A stretch of 64,000 bases of DNA from an uncultured Tateyamaria sp. (GTDB lineage: Bacteria; Pseudomonadota; Alphaproteobacteria; Rhodobacterales; Rhodobacteraceae). Numbering within the stretch: position 1 is the first letter of the stretch; each line of letters starts with the position of its first letter. Positions 1 through 8,515 of this stretch are shown here, piece after piece. The notes under the pieces are model-generated. The model was not told where the DNA came from. It searched no databases and saw only the letters and a program-made list of their open reading frames with translations. Where the stretch lies: positions 744,001-808,000 of the forward strand of contig NZ_CANNDS010000001.1 of assembly GCF_947503415.1 (NCBI RefSeq). The letters run 5' to 3'. Position numbers and translations under genes: made by a program.

Positions 1-275
1 GAAATTTCGTAGTCCTTTCCGTCTTTGTGCAGTCCCAGTTCGACGAGACCAATGGGCTGGTTGCGCTCTGTCAGGCTTACCACCCAGACGCCCGCGTTGC
101 TCGGACAAGTCAAATATCGCTTGAAGCGTGGAAACCGTTGCCTTCTAGGAACAGGGCCGCCGAGATACCGCCTGACGCATGCCTTCCCTAAGATCTTGTA
201 AAAAAACCAAAAATCCCGCTTTCCGAGCGAACGTAGCAAAAGCCGTTCTGTACGGATTTGTTTCGCAAAATTCAT
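1..275 (-). CDS. GNAT-family N-acetyltransferase, C-terminus beyond the window
   Basis: The open frame begins with ATG at 275 and runs without a stop off the left edge, giving 91 codons. The N-terminus carries the IRTERLLLR string that opens many acetyltransf_3 type GNAT domains, followed by RRYLGGP and then GVWVVSL and QPIGLVEL, which fit the strand pattern before the acetyl-CoA loop. The acetyl-CoA binding motif itself would lie beyond the edge. A longer frame on the same strand (145-372) is a shadow. The ribosome site is weak. Family assignment is from motif memory; the substrate cannot be guessed. Confidence 0.72.
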   Translation of the reverse strand, partial: MNFAKQIRTERLLLRSLGKRDFWFFYKILGKACVRRYLGGPVPRRQRFPRFKRYLTCPSNAGVWVVSLTERNQPIGLVELGLHKDGKDYEI

Positions 276-476
276 AGCATCTTACAAAGACCGACGTCCG
301 CCGCGACGCAGCATCAATGCATTTGATGCTCAGACCGGGCACCCACTGAAAGCACCGCCCGACCCACGACAAAACGTCAAATCACTTACAACTCCCACGC
401 CTTACCCTCACGATCCTTACACTTGGAAAAGTATCACTCTCACAGCCGTCCGACGCATGCAAAATACGTGTTCTGG

Positions 477-827
477 TTACAGGTCTGTCCAACGGCTCAG
501 TGCGTTGGTCTTACTGCTGGAGGCATAATAGCCCGCCAAAATGAGGCCCGACACCGACCCGATCAAAACGGTTCTTACGCAAAATTCGAATACTGATCTT
601 CCCCCGGGAATACTGCCAGACGAAATCGAGACCAGTCCGATCAACAGGGTGAAGAAAACGCTTTGTCCCAGAAAGCCGCGCCAGAAAGGTTTGTAGTGGG
701 GTGGAACGGGTTTTAGGCCAAACTTGTACAGGAGCCGGGTGTAGAGTGGTACGGCATTGGACGGCCAAATCCCTGCGTCCTGCATTTCAAGTTCTGCGGC
801 TTTGAAACGGTGTTGGTAGTCTGACAC
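477..827 (-). CDS. DUF6404-like small membrane protein
   Basis: 116 residues from a GTG start at 827. This start is chosen over the ATG at 875 because GGAGGTGAG lies 8 nt upstream of the GTG and the family starts near SDYQHRFKAAE. The first 60 residues are soluble and contain WPSNAVPLYTRLLYKFGLK followed by a PP-containing turn; two hydrophobic segments follow (about residues 55-75 and 85-105). The pattern of an N-terminal helix, a P.LYRLL.K.GLK motif and two membrane spans matches what I remember of DUF6404 proteins. The function is unknown. It stands alone between the GNAT fragment and the riboswitch leader. Confidence 0.6.
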   Translation of the reverse strand: MSDYQHRFKAAELEMQDAGIWPSNAVPLYTRLLYKFGLKPVPPHYKPFWRGFLGQSVFFTLLIGLVSISSGSIPGGRSVFEFCVRTVLIGSVSGLILAGYYASSSKTNALSRWTDL

Positions 828-1143
828 TGGACTCACCTCCATGCCCGATGAGTGTTGCACTGACATAGGAGCCATTCAACCGGACCACAGGTCGGCTTGG
901 CATGAGTTTGCCGATGTGTACGCGACAGGTTTCCGACACCGCCATCGGCACTCACCTCGAGCAGACATTGGCTGCGATCCAGAAGACGTCGTTTGGTGTT
1001 GAAAACCGCAGCGCGCTGTGCTGCGCCAGCGCCCCTGTAGCGCGCGCATCACGCATGCGCATCTGTGACAGTGCGTGATCGACAAACCCTTTGCGCGACT
1101 CGCGCAGGCTTCCTATGTCGGGCGCAGTCGCAGAGGCCGACAT
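828..1143. other. intergenic stretch without a convincing gene
   Basis: This stretch separates the DUF6404 gene (minus) from the glycine riboswitch (plus). Short open frames exist on the minus strand, the best being 952-1143 with 63 codons, but none has a recognisable domain or a strong ribosome site. It must contain the promoter for the riboswitch transcript, which I cannot place with confidence. Confidence 0.4.
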
Positions 1144-1345
1144 GGGAGAGCGCGGGACATGCCCGCCGCCGAAGGAGCAACGCCCCGGAAACTCTCAGGC
1201 ACCAAGAACCGTGCCGGCCGCGCCCCAGCAGAGGGGCACATGTGATCATCTGGAGAGTGGTTGGACGTCACGCGCCCGGCCCACCGAAGGAGAAAGCGCC
1301 GCATGCGGCGTCAAGCTCTCAGGTCTCGCGACAGATGGGGACGGA
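1144..1345 (+). promoter_or_regulatory. tandem glycine riboswitch (two aptamers)
   Basis: Two consecutive copies of the glycine aptamer core are visible. Aptamer 1 (about 1144-1240) has GGGAGAG, CCGAAGGAGCAA and ACTCTCAGG. Aptamer 2 (about 1250-1345) has GGAGAGTGG, CACCGAAGGAGAAAG and GCTCTCAGGT, ending in GACAGATGGGGACGG. The order P1 strand, CCGAAGG, CTCTCAGG in both copies is the Rfam glycine riboswitch signature as I know it. It precedes the dehydrogenase at 1402 by about 57 nt, so the gene is probably switched by free glycine. Confidence 0.93.
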
Positions 1346-1368
1346 TGCCCGGCATGGTGCAGGGCGGC

Positions 1369-1398
1369 GTCCTTGGTTCGCGTGTTTTGGGAGGACCC
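1369..1398 (+). promoter_or_regulatory. possible translational expression platform of the riboswitch
   Basis: GTCCTT at 1369-1374 can pair with GAGGAC at 1391-1396, which contains the Shine-Dalgarno sequence GGGAGGA of the following ATG at 1402. Such a stem would hide the ribosome site when the aptamers are unbound or bound, giving translational control. No U-run terminator is visible between aptamer and gene. This is an inference from complementarity alone. Confidence 0.4.
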
Positions 1399-1401
1399 CC
1401 A

Positions 1402-2634
1402 ATGACCCATATCGCCGTGATCGGCGCCGGTATCACCGGCATCACAACCGCCTATGCCCTTGCCCGCCGTGGCTACCAAGTGAGCGTGTTTGACCGCAAC
1501 CGCTATGCCGCGATGGAGACATCCTTTGCCAATGGTGGGCAGTTGTCTGCCAGCAATGCCGAGGTGTGGACCCGCTGGGGTACTATTTTCAAGGGCCTGA
1601 AATGGATGATGAAATCCGACGCCCCCCTGCTGGTGAACCCACGCCCCAGCTGGCACAAGCTGTCCTGGATGGCCGAGTTCATGGGCAATATCCCCGATTA
1701 TGAGCGCAACACGGTCGAGACCGCCCGGCTGGCCATTGCCGCGCGTGCGCATCTGTTGGAGTTCGCCAAGGAAGTGGGTGCCGATTTCGATATGGAGCAG
1801 CGCGGCATTCTGCATGTCTATCGCAAGCAGTCCGAGTTCGATCATGCCCGCCGTGTGAATGCCCTGCTGGAACAGGCGGGCCTTGAGCGGCGTGAGGTGA
1901 CGGCCGACGAGGTGCAGCGCCTTGAGCCTGCACTGAAGGCCGACACCATCGGTGGCTTTTACACCGAGAGCGACTTTACCGGCGACATCCACCGCTATAC
2001 CCGCGCGCTGAGCGACGGGTGCGAGAAGATGGGCACGGCGTTCCACTACAAAAGCAACGTGACCGACATTACGCACACGGGCGCAGGAGTGCGTTTGACG
2101 TGGGACGATGCCGGTGTGGTCGAGAAGCAGGATTTCGACGGCATTGTCGTCTGCGCCGGTGTCGGCAGCCGTGCCATTGCGTCAGAGCTTGGCGACCGGG
2201 TGAATATCTACCCGGTGAAGGGGTATTCCATCACCGTGAACCTTGATGACGTGGAGAGCCAGGCGGCGGCCCCTTGGGTCAGCCTGCTGGATGACGAGGC
2301 AAAGATCGTGACCTCGCGCCTGGGTCGCAAGCGCTTCCGGATTGCCGGGACGGCGGAGTTCAATGGCTACAATCTGGATATCCGCGATGACCGTATCCGC
2401 CCCCTGCGCGAATGGTGCGAGGCGTTCTTTCCCGACGTGTCGACGGAGCATTGTGTGCCTTGGGCCGGGTTGCGCCCCATGTTGCCATCGATGATGCCCA
2501 AGGTCGGACCGGGTGCGAAGCCGGGTGTGTACTACAACACAGGGCACGGGCATCTGGGCTGGACGCTATCGGCCGCCACGGCTCAGGCGACTGCGGATAT
2601 CATTGACGTGAACCGCATGAAGAACGCGGCTTGA
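1402..2634 (+). CDS. dadA: D-amino-acid dehydrogenase / glycine oxidase-like FAD oxidoreductase (DadA family)
   Basis: 410 residues. It opens with the FAD dinucleotide fold IAVIGAGITGITTAYALARRGYQVSVFDR and has SFANGGQLSASNAEVW, the loop that carries FAD contacts in DadA. The C-terminus has PWAGLRPMLPSMMPKVG and YYNTGHGHLGWTLS, the closing FAD-binding block of the DAO superfamily. These enzymes oxidise D-amino acids or glycine to the oxo acid and ammonia and pass electrons to the respiratory chain. ATG 1402 is chosen because GGGAGG precedes it by about 6 nt. The frame extends upstream to 1261, but that would run through the riboswitch. Control by a glycine riboswitch suggests glycine, or a product linked to it, is the physiological substrate. 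The gene is monocistronic and followed by a hairpin shared with the convergent dacB. Confidence 0.85.
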   Translation: MTHIAVIGAGITGITTAYALARRGYQVSVFDRNRYAAMETSFANGGQLSASNAEVWTRWGTIFKGLKWMMKSDAPLLVNPRPSWHKLSWMAEFMGNIPDYERNTVETARLAIAARAHLLEFAKEVGADFDMEQRGILHVYRKQSEFDHARRVNALLEQAGLERREVTADEVQRLEPALKADTIGGFYTESDFTGDIHRYTRALSDGCEKMGTAFHYKSNVTDITHTGAGVRLTWDDAGVVEKQDFDGIVVCAGVGSRAIASELGDRVNIYPVKGYSITVNLDDVESQAAAPWVSLLDDEAKIVTSRLGRKRFRIAGTAEFNGYNLDIRDDRIRPLREWCEAFFPDVSTEHCVPWAGLRPMLPSMMPKVGPGAKPGVYYNTGHGHLGWTLSAATAQATADIIDVNRMKNAA

Positions 2635-2641
2635 GGGGCGG

Positions 2642-2662
2642 GGCGGATCAAGATCCGCCTTA
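2642..2662. terminator. hairpin between convergent dadA and dacB (GGCGGA repeat family)
   Basis: GGCGGATC (2642-2649) and GATCCGCC (2652-2659) form an 8-bp stem with a 2-nt loop, followed by TTAC. The same design recurs twice at 32000-32065, also between two convergent genes. It probably ends transcripts from both sides, though the T-run is short. Confidence 0.45.
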
Positions 2663-2694
2663 CGGGGCACAGGCGGAGGTGTCCTTCGCCAGCC

Positions 2695-4185
2695 TCAACT
2701 GCCGTACACGGCGCCCCAGCGTTCGATCAGCTTTTGCTGCATGATCTTGGCCCGCCGGTTCCAGCTGCGTGCGCCTTGCGGGCGTTCGCGGTTGGCACGG
2801 GTGATGCGCGCGCGTGTCGCCTCGTCCGCGGCGAAGATGGCAAAGGCCATTTCGGTGCCATCGCGGGCGGTCATGTAGCCTGCGAGGCCCGACACGAAGT
2901 TGAGCGTGCCCGTCTTGGCGTGCACCTCCACCGGGTGGTTCTTGATCGCGCGGCGTTGGCTGTCGAGCATCGGGATCGCCTTGAGAATGGGGCGGAGCAC
3001 ATCGTTCTGCCGTGCCTTGACCAGCGTCAGCACCATGTCATCCGCCGTCATCTTGCTGGCAGCACCCAGGCCCGAGTGATCCACGAGGCGCATGTTGGCG
3101 GCCCCAAGTGTCGCCTTGGCCCAATGGTTCATTTCGGTGGCCGAGCTGCGCAGCGAAGACGGTCGCCCGCTGCGTTTGGCCGTGGCGGCCATGCCGACCA
3201 TTTCTGCGGTGATGTTGGTGGAAAAGCGCAGCATGGCGCGCAGGATCGTCTGAAGATCGTCGCTTTGGTGCAGGGCAAGCGTGGTGCCCTGCGGTGCGCG
3301 GCTGACCACCTTGGCGTTTTTCAACACGATACCTTGTGATCGGGCGAGGGTCTGGAACACGTCACCGGCATAAAGCGCGGGTTTGCGCACCGGCAGCCAG
3401 CGCGCGCCGCCATTGCCAAGTGCACCCCGTGCAACCGTCCAGTTGTCGGTGCGCCCGCCGTCGGCAAAGGTGTAGACCGGGGCCCGCCGTTCGCTGACCT
3501 GCATGCGGGCCATCGCCACATCGGGCCGGTAGCGGTTCGAGCGTGCGTCCATGGTCACATCGTAGCGGGTGCCCTGCCGTTTCCATTCAAAGTGCACGCG
3601 GTTGAAGTTCAGCGCGATGCCCGACAGTGCCGGGCTGTAGCCGACATGATTGGGCTGATCCTTGTCGATGGTGTGGACCTGCGGGAATACACCCTCCGCC
3701 ACTTTGAAATCGCCGCGCACCTCGCGAATACCTTTGGCCTTGAGTGCTGCGGCAAGCCCCGCCAATGCATTGGTGTCCAGCGTCGGGTCGCCCCCGCCGA
3801 CCAGCACCAGATCACCCTGTACCACCCCACCCGATACACCGCCGGTGGCGACGACGCGGGTGCTGAAACGGTGAGACGGCCCAAGCGTGTTGAGGGCGTA
3901 AAGCGCCGTGACGGCCTTGGCCACGGAGGCAGGCGGCGTGCCGACCTTTGCGTTGCCGCCTTCAAGCTTGGTGCCGGTTTTGGCGTCGGCCACCGCGTAA
4001 CAGACGCGCCCGCCCAGCCGGGCATCCGCGATGATGGCCTGCGGATCAGCGATGGCTTTCTTGAAATGATTGCCGCCGCGCGCACTGGGCCTGAGCGATG
4101 CCGTCGGTGGGGCAGCTAGGGCTGAAGTGGCCGTGGACCCGGCCAATGCAGCCAGAAAAAACCGTCTCGAAATCACGCGCAACAT
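2695..4185 (-). CDS. dacB: D-alanyl-D-alanine carboxypeptidase/endopeptidase, PBP4 (DacB) family, Tat-type signal
   Basis: 496 residues from ATG 4185; a GTG at 4224 in the same frame is the alternative. The N-terminus RVISRRFFLAALAGS carries a twin-arginine motif and ends in ALA-AP, so export by Tat is likely. The serine-peptidase S13 motifs are present: PPASVAKAVTAL (SxxK nucleophile), RFSTNITAEM (SxN) and VHAKTGTLNFVSG (KTG). The enzyme trims or cleaves peptidoglycan cross-links in the periplasm. It is the last gene of a minus-strand run below nadD (stop of nadD at 4232), so the GTG start would give a small overlap. A Tat rather than Sec leader on PBP4 is unusual compared with the enterobacterial enzyme. 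Confidence 0.9.
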   Translation of the reverse strand: MLRVISRRFFLAALAGSTATSALAAPPTASLRPSARGGNHFKKAIADPQAIIADARLGGRVCYAVADAKTGTKLEGGNAKVGTPPASVAKAVTALYALNTLGPSHRFSTRVVATGGVSGGVVQGDLVLVGGGDPTLDTNALAGLAAALKAKGIREVRGDFKVAEGVFPQVHTIDKDQPNHVGYSPALSGIALNFNRVHFEWKRQGTRYDVTMDARSNRYRPDVAMARMQVSERRAPVYTFADGGRTDNWTVARGALGNGGARWLPVRKPALYAGDVFQTLARSQGIVLKNAKVVSRAPQGTTLALHQSDDLQTILRAMLRFSTNITAEMVGMAATAKRSGRPSSLRSSATEMNHWAKATLGAANMRLVDHSGLGAASKMTADDMVLTLVKARQNDVLRPILKAIPMLDSQRRAIKNHPVEVHAKTGTLNFVSGLAGYMTARDGTEMAFAIFAADEATRARITRANRERPQGARSWNRRAKIMQQKLIERWGAVYGS

Positions 4186-4231
4186 AGGAGCATGTAACCG
4201 CAGCTTTGCGCCGCAAACAAGCACCTGACGA

Positions 4232-4870
4232 TCACAAATCCGAAGAGTGTGCCCAGCCGCCCTGCGCCCGGATCGCGGTGGAGGATTCTGCCGTCATGGC
4301 AACATTGACAAAACACCAGGCCGGCGGGTCGGAGGACCCCAGCATCTGGCTGGCCCGACCCGAGATACGGTAGTGCCGGTAAAGCCGGGCGGCGGGGCTC
4401 ATCCGGGCTGAAATGCGATCACCCGGCCGGGCAAGCACGCCGACCGGGACATGTTCCATGATCCACGTCCAATCCTGCCAAAAGTGAAATTGGGCGAGGT
4501 TGTCCGCGCCCATGAGCCAGACAAACCGGACGCCCCGATACCTGTGCATCAGCGCCGCAAGTGTCTCTGCCGTGTAGCGGGTGCCCAGATGCGTCTCGAT
4601 ATCTGTCACGGTCACGCGGGGGTGCTGCATGATCCGGCGCGCATGGGCCATGCGGTCAACAAGCGGTGCTGGTCCCGTCGTCTTGAGGGGATTGCCCGGA
4701 GATACCAGCCACCACACGCGGTCGAGGCCGAAGCGTTTCATCGCCTCCCGGGTGATATGCACGTGCCCGGCGTGGGCCGGATCAAACGAACCGCCCAAAA
4801 GGCCGATGGTCTGGCCCGGTCTGGCAAGGGGAAAGGCAGATTGCGTCACGTGGCTGTCCGTCTTGATCAC
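4232..4870 (-). CDS. nadD: nicotinate-nucleotide adenylyltransferase
   Basis: 212 residues. [17 protein letters not shown] contains the nucleotidyltransferase GGSFDP and HxGH motifs that bind [13 protein letters not shown] and [18 protein letters not shown] are typical NadD blocks, and the C-terminal SSTAIRAQ matches the ISSTxIR motif. It makes nicotinate adenine dinucleotide in NAD synthesis; nadE, for the last step, is at 34.1-35.8 kb. The frame could also start a little downstream of the annotated ATG at 4870, since the first 20 residues are not conserved in the family. A MOSC gene lies upstream. Confidence 0.93.
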   Translation of the reverse strand: MIKTDSHVTQSAFPLARPGQTIGLLGGSFDPAHAGHVHITREAMKRFGLDRVWWLVSPGNPLKTTGPAPLVDRMAHARRIMQHPRVTVTDIETHLGTRYTAETLAALMHRYRGVRFVWLMGADNLAQFHFWQDWTWIMEHVPVGVLARPGDRISARMSPAARLYRHYRISGRASQMLGSSDPPAWCFVNVAMTAESSTAIRAQGGWAHSSDL

Positions 4871-4903
4871 GTATGCGGACCGGACGCCAAACCTGACGCC
4901 TTG

Positions 4904-5374
4904 TCAATCAACGGGCTGCACGGTGTCGCCCATTGCGACGGTGCCGGGTGTGACCACCTCGGCGCACCAGCCGCCGTGGCCCCGCACGGCGGCATACCCC
5001 CCATGGCCCATCAGCCGCTCCATCAGGCTGCATGGTGCACAGATGGTGGTAAAGCGCAGGATGGCCGTACCCACCCGTACCTCGCGCCCCTTGAGGCCAT
5101 TAAGGTTGAGGCCCCGCACCATGATGTTGCGGCGCAACAGGGTCGGGTCGATGCTGTCGCGACCAAGGCAGGATGCGATGGCAGGCAAATGTTCAGCCTG
5201 GATCAGCGTGACGGCGCGTTTGCCATTACGCCCCCGATCACCCTCAATTCCGTTGTCGCCGATCTCGGCCCGGTCGAGCACCTGAATGTCAGCCGCCCGC
5301 GCCGGGCGCACCCCGATCCAATCCACCACGCCCGGCTGTGCCCAGCGTGCCATCATGTCGTGCAATTCGCTCAT
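4904..5374 (-). CDS. MOSC-domain protein
   Basis: 156 residues. The middle has a basic turn, GIEGDRGRNGKRAVTLIQAEHLP, then NIMVRGLNLNGL and APCSLMERLMGHGGYAAVRGHGGWCAEV, with the conserved cysteine of MOSC (molybdenum cofactor sulfurase C-terminal) domains. Stand-alone MOSC proteins such as YiiM-like enzymes handle sulfur or molybdenum cofactor chemistry, but the substrate here is unknown. Its ATG overlaps the stop of the upstream hydrolase gene by 4 nt (5371-5374), so the two are translated together. Confidence 0.85.
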   Translation of the reverse strand: MSELHDMMARWAQPGVVDWIGVRPARAADIQVLDRAEIGDNGIEGDRGRNGKRAVTLIQAEHLPAIASCLGRDSIDPTLLRRNIMVRGLNLNGLKGREVRVGTAILRFTTICAPCSLMERLMGHGGYAAVRGHGGWCAEVVTPGTVAMGDTVQPVD

Positions 5375-6666
5375 CGTTCATCGCGACGGGCGGCGCGTGC
5401 CTCGATGCTCAGCAAGTCAGGCAGCCGTTCCAGTGGATAATTCGGATGCAGCACCCAAACGCCGTCCTCGTCCTGATCCAGCGGGCGCAACGTCCCCCCC
5501 GGGAAAGCCCGTGTACGCAGCGCCAGAACCACGTCGGACAGCACCGCAGGATTGTCACGGAAATAGGCATGCCCGAACCCGCCGCGCACGTTTTCGACGC
5601 GGATGAAATGCACCAACGCTTCCTTGCGCAGGCGCTCCAGTTCCCCTGCGCGGAAGTCTTCGTTGTTGAGCGCCCCCAGCCGGGTGGATCGGGTCAGATA
5701 AGCCGACAGGCGCAAGGCCCCGTCATTCGGGTTGATATAGAGGTTGATCTGCTCGAAGGATTCCGAAAACCTTTCGGCCTGCAGCCTCTGGCGCACGATG
5801 TCCACGTCCAGATCGGGCGCGGCCATGATCAGCGTACCGGTCTTGAGCATCAGCTTGGGATGAACGCCGGCGCCCCGCGCCTCGATCATCAATTCGCGCA
5901 AGGCCGTCGTGGCCACATCCGTGCCGCGCGAATGGGCGATGATGTCGATACTGTCGACCTCGGGCATCTGCGCCAGCATGCGCAGGAATTCCTTGGTGTG
6001 GTGGACCGAGAACACGCCCGCATCCCGGTCGCGGAAATACCCAAGCGGCCCGATCCCGTTGCCTGCAGGCCATGTGAACGACACCGGTACGGATTCGCGC
6101 CCGGCAAAGTGCCACATGTTGGCCAGCGTCGTCAGGCTGTCTTCGAAGTCGTTGTTGAAGCCGTGGATATAGACAAGCAAGCTACGGTTGCCGGTCTGGG
6201 CAATCTCATCTGCGATGACTGCCTGAAAGCGCGACGCCTGTTCGTTGTAGATATCCAGCGTATCCTGCAAATGGCGGAGCCGCCCGTCGGAACGCGCGTA
6301 TGGCAGTGGCGTGGTTTCGAACCGCACGATCTCTTCGAAGTCGGGCACCCAGAGGGTCGACACCTGTTCATCGGAATCCGCGCGGGTCCGGTTCAGCAAC
6401 TCTTCCCACCCCAGATCGCGCCCGAACTTGACCGTCGCTGCCCCAAACGCCATCGAATCCGATCGGCCCGAGCCATAGCTTTCGTCATCGGGCGCCCGAT
6501 CCGTCATGTAGAAAATCTTGGGTTCCGCCGTGCGCCAGACCTCAGGCACCAGATTGTCGGGATAGTTCAGGCCGCCGCGATACAGGTTGGGCGGTGGTGC
6601 GAGGCCAATGCCGACCGCACATCCCCCCAGAATGAAACACGCTGCCAGCAGGATTAACCGCCGCAT
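5371..6666 (-). CDS. lipoprotein alpha/beta hydrolase (DUF900 type)
   Basis: 431 residues from ATG 6666, preferred to the ATG at 6681 because GGAAG lies 8 nt upstream of it and the signal sequence begins there. LILLAACFILGGCAV is a lipoprotein signal with lipobox GGC. The core has LLVYIHGFNNDFEDS (oxyanion region) and IDIIAHSRGTDVATTAL, with the nucleophile serine in a HSRG elbow. This is the DUF900/alpha-beta hydrolase layout. The substrate is unknown. It is first in an overlapping pair with the MOSC gene and is divergent from ettA. Confidence 0.82.
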   Translation of the reverse strand: MRRLILLAACFILGGCAVGIGLAPPPNLYRGGLNYPDNLVPEVWRTAEPKIFYMTDRAPDDESYGSGRSDSMAFGAATVKFGRDLGWEELLNRTRADSDEQVSTLWVPDFEEIVRFETTPLPYARSDGRLRHLQDTLDIYNEQASRFQAVIADEIAQTGNRSLLVYIHGFNNDFEDSLTTLANMWHFAGRESVPVSFTWPAGNGIGPLGYFRDRDAGVFSVHHTKEFLRMLAQMPEVDSIDIIAHSRGTDVATTALRELMIEARGAGVHPKLMLKTGTLIMAAPDLDVDIVRQRLQAERFSESFEQINLYINPNDGALRLSAYLTRSTRLGALNNEDFRAGELERLRKEALVHFIRVENVRGGFGHAYFRDNPAVLSDVVLALRTRAFPGGTLRPLDQDEDGVWVLHPNYPLERLPDLLSIEARAARRDER

Positions 6667-6811
6667 GTCAGACACTTCCATAGGTTTTGTCTGTCACCGC
6701 TAACACGACTCCGCCACCATCACCAAATCCCATTTCCGCGACGGGCGGCGCATTGCCCTTTGCCCTCTTGCCGGGTAGACGGACCTGCACAGTTTTTTCC
6801 GGGAGAATGCC

Positions 6812-8467
6812 ATGGCTGCCTATCAATATGTCTATCACATGTCGGGTGTGTCCAAGACCTATCCCGGCGGCAAGAAGTGCTTTGAGAATATCCACCTGAA
6901 CTTCCTGCCCGGCGTGAAGATCGGCGTCGTGGGTGTGAACGGCGCGGGCAAGTCCACGCTGATGAAGATCATGGCCGGTCTGGACACTGATTTTCAGGGT
7001 GAGGCATGGGCCGCAGAGGGCGCCAAGGTTGGGTATCTGCCGCAAGAGCCGCATCTGGACCCGGCCCTGACCGTGCGGGAGAACGTGATGCTGGGCGTGG
7101 CAGAGAAGAAGGCCATTCTGGACCGCTACAACGATCTGGCTATGAACTACTCGGACGAGACGGCGGACGAGATGGCGGCTTTGCAGGATCAGATTGATGC
7201 AGAGAACCTGTGGGATCTGGATTCGCAGATCGACGTTTCGATGGAGGCGCTGCGCTGCCCCCCCGATGATGCGGATGTAACGACGCTATCGGGCGGTGAA
7301 GCCCGCCGTGTGGCCCTGTGCAAGCTGCTGCTCGAAGCGCCTGAAATGCTGCTTCTGGACGAACCCACCAACCACCTCGACGCCGAGACCATCGCGTGGC
7401 TGCAACAGCACCTCATCGACTACAAGGGCACGATCCTGATCGTCACCCACGACCGCTATTTCCTGGATGACATCACCAGCTGGATTCTTGAACTGGACCG
7501 CGGCAAGGGTGTGCCGTGGGAAGGCAACTATTCCTCGTGGCTGGAACAGAAAGCCAAGCGCCTCGCGCAGGAAGCGCGCGAAGACAAGAGCCGCCAGAAA
7601 ACGCTGGAGCGGGAACTGGAGTGGATGCGGCAGGGCGCCAAGGCCCGTCAGGCCAAGTCCAAGGCCCGGATCAACGCCTATAACGAGATGGCCGACCAGT
7701 CCGAGCGCGAAAAGCTGACCCGCGCGCAGATTGTCATTCCGAACGGGCAGCGCCTTGGGTCCAAGGTGATCGATGTGCACGGGCTGTCCAAGCACATGGG
7801 GGACAAGCTGCTGGTCGAGGGGCTGGAGTTTTCCCTGCCCCCCGGCGCCATCGTGGGCGTCATTGGCCCCAACGGTGCCGGCAAATCCACGCTGTTCAAA
7901 ATGCTGACCGGGCAGGAAACGCCCGATGCCGGAACCATCGAACTGGGCGACACGGTGCAACTGTCCTATGTCGACCAGTCGCGCGACGATCTGGCCGCGA
8001 ATGACACGGTATGGGAAGCCATTTCCGGCGGGGCCGAGATCATCGAACTGGGTGACGCGCAGGTGAATAGCCGCGCCTATTGCTCGTCCTTCAACTTCAA
8101 GGGCGGCGACCAGCAAAAGAAGGTGTCGCTGCTGTCAGGCGGCGAACGCAACCGCGTTCACATGGCACGACTGCTGAAAGAGGGCGGCAACGTGCTGCTG
8201 CTCGACGAGCCGACCAACGATCTGGACGTAGAGACGCTGCGGGCGCTGGAAGATGCCTTGGTGGATTTCGCGGGTTGTGCGGTCGTGATCTCGCACGACC
8301 GGTTCTTCCTCGACCGGATCTGCACGCATATCCTCGCATTCGAGGGCGACGCGCATGTGGAGTGGTTCGAGGGGAATTTCGAGGACTACGAGGAAGACAA
8401 GAAGCGGCGGCTGGGGCCGGATGCCCTTGAACCCAAAAGGCTGAAACACAAGAAATTCGTCCGCTAA
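6812..8467 (+). CDS. ettA: energy-dependent translational throttle protein EttA (ABC-F ATPase)
   Basis: 551 residues with two ABC domains and no membrane segments. Domain 1 has GVNGAGKSTL, LSGGEARRVAL and LLLDEPTNHLD; domain 2 has GPNGAGKSTL, LSGGERNRVHM and LLLDEPTNDLD. The linker with LERELEWMRQGAKARQAKSKARI is the P-site tRNA interaction motif region of EttA, and the C-terminus LGPDALEPKRLKHKKF is typical. EttA binds the ribosomal E site and couples translation to the energy state. GGGAGA precedes ATG 6812. The last 14 codons form the left arm of a long inverted repeat that continues past the stop. Confidence 0.95.
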   Translation: MAAYQYVYHMSGVSKTYPGGKKCFENIHLNFLPGVKIGVVGVNGAGKSTLMKIMAGLDTDFQGEAWAAEGAKVGYLPQEPHLDPALTVRENVMLGVAEKKAILDRYNDLAMNYSDETADEMAALQDQIDAENLWDLDSQIDVSMEALRCPPDDADVTTLSGGEARRVALCKLLLEAPEMLLLDEPTNHLDAETIAWLQQHLIDYKGTILIVTHDRYFLDDITSWILELDRGKGVPWEGNYSSWLEQKAKRLAQEAREDKSRQKTLERELEWMRQGAKARQAKSKARINAYNEMADQSEREKLTRAQIVIPNGQRLGSKVIDVHGLSKHMGDKLLVEGLEFSLPPGAIVGVIGPNGAGKSTLFKMLTGQETPDAGTIELGDTVQLSYVDQSRDDLAANDTVWEAISGGAEIIELGDAQVNSRAYCSSFNFKGGDQQKKVSLLSGGERNRVHMARLLKEGGNVLLLDEPTNDLDVETLRALEDALVDFAGCAVVISHDRFFLDRICTHILAFEGDAHVEWFEGNFEDYEEDKKRRLGPDALEPKRLKHKKFVR

Positions 8468-8504
8468 GCGGACGGAGTTCTTGTGTTTACGTTTGGGTTC
8501 AAGG
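8425..8504. repeat. large near-perfect inverted repeat spanning the ettA stop codon
   Basis: The left arm (8425-8465) lies in the last codons of ettA and the right arm (8467-8504) just after the stop. Matching blocks are CCTTGAACCCAAA with TTTGGGTTCAAGG (13 nt), AAACACAAGAA with TTCTTGTGTTT (11 nt) and GTCCGCT with AGCGGAC, separated only by small 3-6 nt bulges. The folded RNA would be a hairpin of about 35 bp with almost no loop. There is no T-run after it, so it is not a classical terminator. Confidence 0.85.
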
Positions 8505-8515
8505 CGTGCACGAAA

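Noticed and set aside
310-330. Inverted repeat AGCATCAA-TGCAT-TTGATGCT after the DUF6404 gene.
   Set aside because: Could end that transcript, but the stem is short and AT-rich and no T-run follows, so it was not listed as a terminator.
145-372. A 75-codon minus-strand frame at the left edge.
   Set aside because: It overlaps the GNAT frame in another phase and has no domain; the edge frame from 275 has clear family motifs.
952-1143. A 63-codon minus-strand frame before the riboswitch.
   Set aside because: No ribosome site or recognisable domain, and it ends at the riboswitch edge; reported only as part of the intergenic note.
5338-6657. A 439-codon plus-strand frame opposite the lipoprotein hydrolase gene.
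   Set aside because: It is the mirror of a gene with signal peptide and catalytic motifs. The same holds for the 591-codon frame 34180-35955 opposite nadE, the 624-codon frame 14018-15892 opposite hydA and the 441-codon frame opposite gltX.
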